Assembly (NCBI RefSeq): GCF_024166365.1
Contig: NC_064835.1
Coordinates: forward strand, 59,996,607 to 60,060,606
Direction of reading: 5' to 3'
Length of the DNA stretch: 64,000 nucleotides
From: Elephas maximus indicus
Taxonomy: Eukaryota; Chordata; Mammalia; Proboscidea; Elephantidae
Below the pieces are notes generated by a model. The model was not told the DNA's origin. It did no database searches and saw only the letters and a program-made list of their open reading frames with translations. How positions within the stretch are numbered: the stretch's first letter is position 1; each line of letters opens with the position of its first letter. Position numbers and translations under genes: made by a program. Positions 48,901 through 60,900 of the stretch are shown one piece after another.

Positions 48901-51900
48901 GCACGCAGGCATCTGTACTACATGTGTCACTTTTTTTCCCTTAACTTCCCCCATCCCCTCAGGTTTCTGTTCTTTATTTCTTCTCCCTTTCTTTAAAAAA
49001 CATCATGACATTTTTCTCACATCTGCCACTGGCAGTCAGAAGCACTTAGCATTGAAGTCTGAAGACACTTGTTTTATCTGACATTGTATCTGATGAGGGT
49101 CTGTTTCACCATGTCACCAGCTCTGTTTCAAAAGCTGAGTTACCCAGGTTTGTGTTGCACCTCCGCCAACTCGATGAAACTCTAAAGCTTTTCCTGATGT
49201 AACTTGCAGTGCAGTTTTGGGGACATGGGGTGTATTAGAAAGTTACCACTCCTAACTAGCTCTATTAATAATAGTATAGAATTTATTTGCTTCATTTAAA
49301 TACTGTACTGAAAAATCCAAATACTTCACTGAAGATTGAAGAGTCCCACAAATAAGCAGCATTTTGAGAACTTAGTACTGGCTGTACATTTTTTTCTTGT
49401 ACTTTATATTCAAAGAAATATTTGGAATCCACAGAAACTGTATCATATCAGGTTGTTTTAATGCTTTGGTTGTTTGTCCTCAGTGGCTGTGGGAGTTATC
49501 AGAACTGAGTTTTCCTGATAAGTTAAATAAAGCCATTTCAGAACCAGCCTCATTAGTATTCACATCTTTCTTAAATTTTATTGTACACTCCTTAGTTTTC
49601 CTATAGCTAACTTCACATAACTTATTTTTGTTGACTAAAAATTATCCCTGAGAAGCCCCAGTCTTACTGCACTGTAACAGGGCCCTTAACCACTGATTTG
49701 ATGAGTAGTTGGTGCCTCTGAGGCTACAGAGCTGTTGTGTTGTTGATATGTTTTTAAAGTCATCTGGCTTCTACCTCCATATACCACTGACATTGGCCTA
49801 ACCAAGGACACCAACAACTACCTGATAAGATCTCACTGGACATTTTTTAGCCCTTCTATCCCTCTTGAGAAGAGAAGTGACATGGTCTACCCTAACATTT
49901 TAACAGACTCACTCTAGCTATTGTGTTGAGAGCAGACTCTAGGGAGACCAGTCTGGAGGCTTTTGGACTAGTATGTTAAAAGTGGAGGTGGTAGAAAGTA
50001 GTTGAATTCTGTATATGCCTTGAAGGTAGCACTAACAGGATTTGCTAATGGATTAGTTACGGGTCAAGAGAGAATGAGAGGAGTCAAGAATGACTACATG
50101 ATATTTGGCCTGAGCACCTGGAAGGACAGATTTGCCATTTTCTGAAATGAGAAAGACTGAGAAGAACAGATTTAGGACAGGGAGGCTTGTCAGCTCAGTG
50201 TGGGACATGTTAAGTTTGAGATGCCCGTCATCCAAATGGAGATATATGTCAAGCAGGCTGTTGAATATACGAGTCTAAAAGGGGAGGTCCAGGCTACAGA
50301 TAGAAATTTGATATTCATCAGCATATATATGGTATTTAAAGCCACAAGACTGACATTAAATACTAGGGAAGTGAGTACAGATAGGAAAGAAAGGGTGTGA
50401 CTTGAGTTGAGATACCCCAGCATTTAAAGATCTTATTGCTGACGAGCAGCCAACAAAGGAAACCAGAGAGGTAGGCAGGAAGCCAGAGAAGTGTGGTATC
50501 CAGGAAGGCAAGTGAAGAAAGTGCTTCCAGGAGGAAAAAAACTCTGATCACCAGTTACAGTTGTTGCTCATAGGTCAAGTCAGATGAGGACTAGAATTGA
50601 CCATTGGATTTTGCAATGTGAAGGTCATCTGTGATGATGAGAACAGTTTGCTTAGAAATAGTAGGAAATAAGGCCTAATTGAAGGGAATTCAAGGAGTAG
50701 GAGAGAAATTAGAGACTGTAAGTTTAGACAGGTTTTTGTTTGTTTGAGGAATTTTGCTGCAAAAGGAAGGAGAGAATGGGGCAGGGCAGTAGTGGGGTTG
50801 GGGGAGTAGAGCCAAGAGAGAGTTTTTTGTTTTTGTTTTTCCATATAAGAGATAATAGCTTGTTTGTAGGCTGATGGGAAAGATCCGGCGGAGGTGGAAA
50901 TGATGATGCCAGAGTGAGAGGGGAGAGTTGCTGGAGCAGGGTCTTCAGCTAAGCCAATGGGGTTGGAATCTCATGCCCACGTAAAGGATTGGCCTTAGCG
51001 AGGAGTGTGGGTGCTTCAGCCAGGGGACCAGGAGACAAGTTAGAGCATGTGGGCACAGCAGGTAAATGTGTGGATGCTGTGGGCAGAGCTTGTGGAGCTT
51101 CTCTTCTGATTGCTTCTGTTTTCTCGTCACATTAGGAAGTAAAGTGATCAGTGGAGAGTGAGAGTGAGGAAAAAGGAAAATGTGTGAAATAGTCGTCTAG
51201 AAGAGGCAGTCCATCAACTGAGAGTGAGAGCAAGGAGGAAGGAGAAGGTATGAAATAACCATCTAGGTGAGAGGAGAATGAGTGGGCCAGGGAAACAGAC
51301 TAGGATTGCTGGGCAGCTTTTTTCTTTTCCTTTTTTTATTGCATTTTAAGTGAAAGTTTACAGTTCAAGTTAGTCATATGAATATTTATACCCACATTGT
51401 TATCTGACCCTAGTTGCTCTCCCTGTAATGTGACAGCACACTTCTCCTTTCCACCCTGTATTTCCCATATCCATTCAACCAGCTTCTGTCCCTTTCTGCC
51501 TTTGCTTCTCCCATCTAGACAGGAGCTGCCCATTTAGTCTCATGTATCTATTTGAGCTAAGAAGCACACTCCTCATGAGTATCATTTTATGTCTTATAGT
51601 CTAGTCTAATCTTTGAAGAGTTGGCTTCGGGAATGGTTTTAGTTTTGGGCTCACAGAAAGTCTGGGGCCGTGTCTTCTAGGGTCCCTCCAGTCTCAGTCA
51701 GACTGTTAAGTCTGGTCTTTTTAGTAGAATTTGTGTTATGCACCCCACTTCTCTTCTACTGCATCAGGGACTCTCTGTAGTGTTCCCTGTCAGGGCAGTC
51801 ATTGGTGGTAGGCGGGCACCATCTAGTTCTTCTGGCCTCAGGCTAATGGAGTCCCTGGTTTATATGGCCCTTTCTGCCTCTTGGGCTCATATTTTCCTTG

Positions 51901-54900
51901 TGTCTTTGGTGTTCTTCATTCTCCTTTGCTCCAGGTGGGTTGGGACCAATTGATATGTCTTAGATGGCCATAGGGTTGCTGGGTAGATGGCCACTTGCTA
52001 ACTTTTAAGACCCCAGATGCCACTCACCAAAGTGGGATGCGGAATATTTTCTTAATAAACTTTGTTATGCCAATTGACCTAGGGATGTGCCCTGAAACCA
52101 TGGTCCCCATGTCCCCGTGCTGGGCAGCTCTAAGGGCTCTCTGGGTGATGAATTGAAAGTATGTTTTCCTGGTGATGAATTGAAAGCATGTTTTCCTCCA
52201 GCCACACTTCAGTTGCATGACTACAGGCACAGACTCAGTGGCAGGATGGATTTAACTCATTTTGTGGCTTAGGCAGGCAACTTCAGCAAAGCCCAGGAGA
52301 GGCAGGGAAATTGCAGGTGTATGCAGATATGTAACTGTAATGACTGACCATGGAGTTTAAATGAAATGAGGAGGAAGGGAGTAGACACTAGAAGTGAGCG
52401 CTGTGAAAAGGTGGTTGGATCAATAGATTATAGGTTCTGGTGAGGCTGAAGGCCTGTTAGAATGGAGGTACTAGAGGAATTGATCTGGAAAGATGGGGGA
52501 GGGGTTATCACTGAGTAGGGTGTATGACATTGTGGTTACAGAGGGGATCAGTTACTAGTAATGACAGGGAATGAGTACAGCCATGGGAATGAGTGGCTGA
52601 GGAGAGATGGAGCACAGGGTTATTGGGAAAGACCACACTACTGGAACAGTTAACACCATAGATTTTGAAATGACAAGAGTTATTTTAGGAATCGTGTTGG
52701 AGAGAGTGGCAGGGTCCCAGGAGTTGAGAATCCTCAGGGAATGAAAAGAAGTATCCTCCAGGATGCAGACTGCCTCACCAGAGTGGGGGAGCATGTCATA
52801 GCCTGCTGATGTGAGATTTTAAACTCAGTTATTTTAGGAGGGAAGGAAATGAGCAATAAGGAAGATACATACCTCCCTTCCAAGTATGAAGGATGTAGGA
52901 CAGAAAATAATTTTCTGTGGAGAAGGCGGCAAGGGAAGCCTTACCATCAGGGAGAGTCAGCTTCAGTTGGGATAAAAAAGCAAAGAGGGCATACCAGCAG
53001 AATTTGAGAAAATGGGGGAGTTTGCTGATGATTAACCATTCGTTTCCAGAGGGCTCAATGGGAGGGTTTCAGGAGTGGGAAATGGAAGATAAGGTCAGAA
53101 AAGACGATGTTCTGGATAAGAGTCCCAGGGCATGAGGGCATGAGTGTCTTAGACTTCTTGTGCTAACTGACATGAACGTATGTAAAGCGCATAATGAGAT
53201 TAATCCCAGGGCAGACGGTGTTTTCAGGGATGGGAGATGTTGTCTTGTCAGAAGCATGTGACAAGCAAAAACAGTGTACTAAATAAATTGTGCATGACTG
53301 AAATGTTTGTTTCAGACTTTGTGGAATTCATTTGGGATCCCTTGTCGACCTCACAGACAACAAGTTTAATAACACACTGCAGAATGATTCTTGAAGAGCA
53401 TTCAACTTGTGAAAATGAAGTAAGTAAAGGCAAGCAGGTAGTATTTTCTAGTTTGAATTCCTTGATTTAGTTATAACTTATTTTTATTACAAATCTTCCT
53501 TAATAGAAGGTGCAGAAGTACTTATAAGAAACTTTGGAGAAAAGTAGGTTTCTGTCTGATTGATAGAAACTAGGATGGACCATGTTTTCCTTTTTATTGT
53601 AGTAAAATCATAAGAGTAAGCCTTGATACTTCTAAACACTGTAACCTGAGAGGTAACTGTTATGATGAAAGGCCACACATACATGTGATAAGACCCAGAT
53701 TGCTACTTTAATGCTGAGTAGCTAATTTCTCTCTGTTGAATGGTTGGTCTTAGGTATGTTCTCATAACCTAGCCAGCCATCACTCAGGTTTATGAATATA
53801 CGTTGGCCCTGCAGAGATGAACAGGCAGAAATGCGTAGTGCAAATTCTTCCCTTCAAAAAGAAGAGAATAAAACAAAACTTATTGCCTTTGCTCTTTTGG
53901 CAAAATTACAGTGCCATTGTGGCCCTGCTTTAAAAATGATTCCAAAATTAGGCTAACGTTCATTGTATGAACTAGTTATTTGTATTCTACCAAAGAGCAG
54001 TAATGTCCTTAAGATTTCAAAGTTCAGTAGGGTAGACTTTCAGATTATAGCGATCTGGTATTGAGTTTACGGAACATAACACAAAAAAAGAACTTTATAC
54101 AGAGGCCCTGCTGAGAGTCTACTGAATCTCACTTTCATTGTGGTATTCTGTTTTTTATCATTCTGTTGTTAAAATTGTATACTCATGCTGTTAAATAAAT
54201 AAACCTGTGATGTTGAGGTTTAAGGAGATGAGAGAGAAATTGACAATTGCAAATCACCCAGGTATAATGACCAAAGTGGTTGAAAATCAAGGAGGCATGT
54301 CATATTCATAGTGTGAATACCATCAAACTTCAGCACTTGGAATTGGGATCATGGAGGAGAACAGCCATAAGGAGAAATGAGAGGGAAAGGAGGGTACCAG
54401 CCTGATTCTGCCTTCAAGAAGAATGTAACTGTAGAAGAAATAAGATAATTTAAGATATAATTTAAGAAATAGCTATAATTTAATATAGGAAACGAGAAGT
54501 GTGAGGAGAAGCAAGGGTGACAGGGAACACTTTTGTACCGAATTCCTGTTGTGCACTAGGTACACTGTGAAGTCTTGGCATCTGTGTCGTCTCACATAAT
54601 TCCAGGAGTTCTGTCAAAAATGAGTGGTAGCCTCATTTTACAGATGAAGTAACTGAGTCTTGAAAACTTGTTCACAGTTACACCATGACTTAGAACTAGG
54701 ACATGAACCTTGGTTGTTCTGACTGTAAATCCTGAGTTCATCTCTCTGAGCACGTATCTCCCTGTGAGCAGCACAGGTGAAGTGCTATGAAACTTCAGCA
54801 AAGAGGCAGGAGAGAGAAGTTACTTTTAACAGTGGGAATTAGGAAAGAATTTATGTTAGAGGTGGCATTTGAGCTAGGATTTGAACATACAGCCATTGAT

Positions 54901-57900
54901 GGAAAAAAAGCACTTTCCACTTGTCTCCAACAGGGCAAAGACACATGTAAGATACATGAAAACTGCTGGAAGAATTACAGATACTTAACCTAGAGAAAAT
55001 AAGGTTTGTGGGGAGATAGATTATATCTAAAGAAGGAATAGATTTATTCCGTATTGTTAAACAGCACAGAACCAGCATTGGTAGATAAGAACTATGAGGA
55101 AGCAGGCATACAATCCTGTATGTGCTTTCTATGTAGGATTATGTAATTATAACCTAAATGCAAAAAGTACTTTACTACTTATAAAATGCTTCCTTTTTTT
55201 TTTTCATTTGATCCTCGCCTTGTGAAATGTGTTCATGTTAATACATTTTCTAGATGAAGAAGTTGGGACCCAGAAGGGCCAAGTCAGTTGTAAAAGATCA
55301 CTTGGATACTAAGTGTCAGGCCTGGCATTTTGTAATCACTGAAGCCTTTCAACAGTATTATAGGTTGATTCATGAAGTTCTTATACTAGGATTTTTTATT
55401 CTGGAAGCCCTCCCCCTATGAATGAAGGGTTCTTTAGCATCAGTAGGAGGCTGGAAGACATCAGGGATTTTCAGCCTTGGCACTGTAGACATTTGGACCA
55501 GATAAGTCTTGTTGTGGGGCGGGGTGGGGTGGGGTAGGGTATAGTGATCTGTGCATTTAGAATGGTTAGAAGTATCCTGGCCTCTCTATCCACTAGATGC
55601 CAGTAGCACACCCCTCAGCCTTGACAACCAAAAATGTCTCTAGACATTGCGAAATGTCTCCTCAGAGGGCAGTATCATCCCCAGTTGAGAATCAGTGGAC
55701 CACATGATGTTCTAGTTTACTAAGACAGTTGACCACTGAAATCACTGTTTTTTTCAGTGGTGTGTAAGAAATTGAAAAGAATGAGAATGCTTCCCGAAGA
55801 ATGGAGTCAGACAGCATAGTTCTAGTTTTCAAAAGTGAGAAGCAAGCACATTGTATAAGCTAACACCTGGTTTTGATTATGGTTAAGATTCTCAAGATTC
55901 TAAAGTACAGAGGCAGATTATCGTTACAGCCGTCGAGTCGGTTCCAACTCATAGCGACCCTGTGTACAACAGAACGGAACACTGCCCAGTCCTGCGCAAT
56001 CCTCATGGTTGTTGCCATGCTTGAGCCCATTGTTGCAGCTACTGTGTCAGTCCATCTTATTGAGGGTCTTCCTCTTTTTCACTGACCCTCTGCTTTGCCA
56101 ACCATGATGTCCTTATTCAGGCACTGATCACGCCTGACAACATGTCCAAAGTATGTGAGACGCAGTCTCGCTATCCTTGCTTTCAAGGAGCGTTCTGGTT
56201 GTACTACTTCTAAAGAAAGAAAGCAGTGATGACAGCAATCTGACATTGAGAGGGTTCCGAAATACAAATGATGCTTAACGTTTGTTTATCAAAGCAAATT
56301 CTCAAATATTACCTCACTTACTTTCAGTGATAAATAAGGGATGTATAACACAAGTACATAAATAGTGCATTTAACTGTCCCACGATGTTAGCATGGGTCA
56401 GATGGGGAAAGATAAACTTAGCAGTTCTGCAGGTAGATACACAGAAACTAGTAGGTTGTATCCAAAGAATACTGACTAATAGAGACGTAGCTACCTATGG
56501 AGAGTCTCTTAGCGTTAGGTATCTTTTCAGCTTTACCCTGTTCAATCTTTTTATTAAACTGAATGAGGATGTAAAATACATTCTAATTCTAATTTCCGAA
56601 TGGAAGAAATGCTAGAATTTCTATGACAGACCTATGGATAGTAGAATTAGAATTGAAAAGAATTTCAAAAGATAGGAGAAAATGGATTGACTCATAAGAT
56701 GAAATTTAAAAGGAATTAAGGTATGTCCTATCTTTGTGTTCAAAAATTCAACTACATAAATAAAAAATGGAGACACACGGCTTTGAGGCAGCATAGCTAA
56801 GACAGAGGGATTATAACCAATATCAGTCAACAGTGTCCCTTGAGTAACAGAAGGACTAGCGGGAGCTCATCCTCCATAGGTGTGTGCTGTTGCAAGTGAA
56901 AGTGGTGTTTGTGCTCTCTGCCTGCAGATTAGACCTCCCTGGCATTGTTGCATTTAATTCTGAGTATAAATATATTAAGTGGAGAGTGCCTGCTAAGATG
57001 GTATGGGAAAGAGAAGATAAAGGAAAAATGTGATCACAATCTTAAAATCTAAAGGAGTATCATACGGAAGGGGGTAGGTTTATTCTCTGTCATCCAACAG
57101 CATAAACTAGGACCAAGGAATGGAAGCTTAGGAGAGAGAGGTTTGTTCCTCATTTTTAAATGGAATTTATTAGGCAGAAACTGCCCAAAGTTATGGGTGC
57201 CCTTGGGTGATAGGTAAATATTGTTAGGCATAGTTTGAGTGGCAAATTAGTGGAGCCGTGAAAATGAATGTAACCGTCAGGTAGGTATTTAGATAGATTT
57301 GTGGTTTTCAAACTTCTATTTTTATCAACAAAACCTTTTTCAAATAACATCTTACAGAACCCAGTGCACAGTCACACAAAAAACAAAGCTTCTGCTGTAG
57401 TGAATACCTGCCATCGTTCTCCCCTAAGCATCCCAACACCCGCCCCATACATGGAATACAGAGCAGTCTGAGACCACTGGCGCGGGCCTGGTAGTGCCTT
57501 TACAAAGCCATGTGAAAGTATATTTACAGAGGGGTGGGTGTGGGTGGGTGTGTGTGGGTGTGTATGCAAGTCTGAGTGTGTAGTTCAGAATACTTTTTAA
57601 AACTTTATATTTGAGAAACTTTATTTTTTTCAAGGAATAAAAAATATAGTTTAATACTTGGAAAAAATTAACTCAGTTTTAGGATGTGAGTTTGGGGTTT
57701 GTTCTGTTTTTAAATATTTGTAAATAATTTCAAACTTATAGAAAAGTTCAATTAATAAGAACAGTATACCAGTGTACCTTTTACTCAGGTTCACTTATCG
57801 TTAACATTGTCCTGTTTGCTTTATTATCTGCTTTCCCATTATATATACAGGTGTTTTTTTTTTTTCTTCCTGAGCAATTTGAGGGTAAGTTACATATTTG

Positions 57901-60900
57901 CTAAGAATAAGGATATTGTGTTACATAACCGTAGTACAGTTGTCAACTTCAGTAAACAACAACACTTAATCTACCATCCATATTCCACTTTCATCAGTTG
58001 ACTCAATAATATCCCTTATAGCGTTTTGTTGTTGTTGTTGTTTTGAGAACTATTTTTAAGAAACAACAATGTAAACAATATGGAAATATATGTCAAGGCT
58101 GGCATCCAAAGCCATTTAAATTAAAGGAAAAAATCAAACCAGCTTTTTTTTCCTAGCACAAACCCCAAACTCAGTAAGTTACATAAGTTCAGATACTACT
58201 TTGTGGATATATTGTCTAGAACATTGTTCTTTTTTCTTTGAAGAGAATTCAGAATGTTTAAGAAATAGAGTAAAATAAAATACAGTTTTGTTTTTAATGT
58301 TGGTATATAGTCGCTTGAAGAATATATTATAAATAATTAAATGGAAAGAGAAATAGTACTTCGGTTAAATGTGCTTCGTATGAAGAGCATATTTGGTTGA
58401 ATTCTACATTTATGAGTAGTTTGGTTAGGGAAGGATATATGACAATTTGTGCTACACCCATTGTGATTGACTTGAAAAATTCCTTTTGCTCTATTGTACA
58501 CGTCATTTTCACTTTTAAATTGGGATTCTTTTTTTAAGAATAAGAAAATACCTCATTACAGAAATTTTGGTAATAGATGAAAAAATTTTTAATTATATTT
58601 TCATCCTAGTACAAGGATTGATATCATTGTAGGGTATTTTCACCTAACCTTTTCAAAGTTATAATTCCAAATAGATACGTAAGTTTGTATCCGGGTTCTT
58701 CCACTTAACATTACCTCATTAAACATTTGTATTTGTGGGTTACTATAGTCTTCATAAACTTTAACTACCTAGATAATATTTCCATGCAGGTGATGGCTAT
58801 AATATGACATCCTTAGAATTCCCTATTACTGAATTAAATGAATAATTGCTTTTGTAAGGATCAGCACAAAGCTAGTTCCCATGAGAAAGAGGTTAAGGAT
58901 GCCCCAAATGTCCAGCGTCTCCAAACTGCTGCACCACTCCATCATTTCTAACATCAACTGCTTCCCCTTCTCTCACTACTTTCCTTCCCATCTTTTAGTT
59001 CAGATATTCACGAACTGTAGGGCGGGTAGTTATAATTAAGTGGTTTATTAGGGAAGTAACTCAGGATCGGGATCCACTTGGAAGCAACAGGAACAACTCA
59101 GGATGCAGCTTCTTGAGCAGGACAGCTCCTCACCCTTCGCCCCTGGGCCCTACTGTGGCCTTGCTGCCACCAGGCCCTGCTGGGGTCCTTCTTGGGTAAA
59201 TGTTACAACTCTTAGCCCTGTGGGTAGGTAAGCCCCACTGTAGCCATCTCACGCCGGTCTCCTGGCTCCTGCTGTCTCCCACCTCTATCATTCTTGCTAC
59301 TGCTGTGCCATTGTCTTTCGTCTCTCTCTGTCTCCTGGCTGTAGGAGGGTCTCAGTGCAGGAGTCCTAAGCCCAAAGGATGCACTCCATTCCCATCTTTT
59401 CTTGGGTAGTCAAGTCTCGCCTTTCTGCCTCTGGGGTGGCTCATTTTCAGCCTAGCAGGATGGCAAAACTGACCAATCCCCTTGTTAGGGTTCCACACAC
59501 TTTATTTGCATGTTCCTACTTCTCCAAGGGTGCCATGCACCTTATTTGTATTATTAGCCAGCTGTCCAATCCCCTTAGTGGGCCACAAGCACTATATTTG
59601 CACAGCCCCACCCAATATTTTAGTGGGAGTTACAAGGTCATGGCTACAAAGGCCATATAAAAGTGATACATCCCACATGAATATTTTGGTTGTTTCTAAT
59701 TTTTACTATACAAACAGAATGAGTTTGCCAAAGTTAATATTAAAAGACATAGACAAACCAACAAAGGAGCCATAGCTAGAGTGTATGGAAGACATGTACA
59801 AATCAGTAAGAAGATGACAAAAGCTAATACAAAAAAAAACAATAAAATTAGCAAGTAGATTAATGCAGCACTTCACAAAAAGGCATGTCCACATATCAAG
59901 AATGAGAAGATTCTCGACATTACATTTCTGAACAATGAACATTAAAATACAATGAGATATGACTACATACCCACCATAATGGCAAACATTAAAAAATATA
60001 TACCAAATTTTGATTAGGAAGTATGGGGACAGGATTTCTCATACATTGTTGGTGGGAATATCAGTGGGATACCACTACTTTAGAAAAAATTTGGCATTTT
60101 CTACAAAATTGAACATACGGACACATCCTATGGCCTAGCACTTCTATTCTTATGTATATAGCCATTAGAAACATATGGCCTTAGGTACTGAAAGACATGT
60201 ATAAGAACATTTATAGCACCATTATTTGTGATAGTCTCTAAACTGTAAACCCTCTGAATGCCGCATCAGTACTATTCATGCAACAGACTACTACACATTG
60301 GTGAAAATGAGCAAATTGTAGCCATATGCAACAACCTGGATAAATGAAGATCTCTTGTACCCAATTGTAAAAATGGCATGGTGGGCAAGTCTCACCTCCT
60401 CTAACTTCACAAGGGAGGAGTAGAAGAAAGATCAGCAGCCCAAGGCTGATTCCTATGAGGCAAAGGTCAGATATACCTCCACTCTGCAACCTTTTTTACC
60501 AATTCTGACACCAGCCATCCCTTCCACACCACTCTGCACATCTGCTGGGTTCAGTAATTCATTGCAATGACTACACAAAACTCATAGACAATACAATTAT
60601 GGGGTTTATTGGGAGAGTAACAGGTTATAATTCAGGATCAGGAACAACTCAGGATACAGTTCTTCAATCAGCTTCTTCTTAGCCGTGCCTGCAGGCAGGC
60701 CTCTCTAGCCCTTGGCTTCTGCCTTCCTTGGGCAAATGTTACAAAGCTCTTTAGCTTTGCCAATAAGTACCTGGAGGCACCCCACTCCACCAGTAAGCCT
60801 CAGCCTGAAGGTGCGCAGCTCTCTCACTCCATGGGATGGCGCACCCACCGTAGGCGCCTCACTCTGTGGACTGGGAAGCCCACTGTGCCATCTTGCGCAG

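Larger units (their letters stand above)
49860..53250 (+). repeat. Long ancient repeat, intron 11, split by an L1
   Basis: AAGTTTGAGATGCC, GCATATATATGGTATTTAAA and AGAAAGTGCTTCCAGGAGGA are phrases of a common ancient mammalian repeat, running from about 49860 to 51307 and probably resuming after 52198. Family not named. Contains an antisense L1 insertion (51319-52118). Confidence 0.45.
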
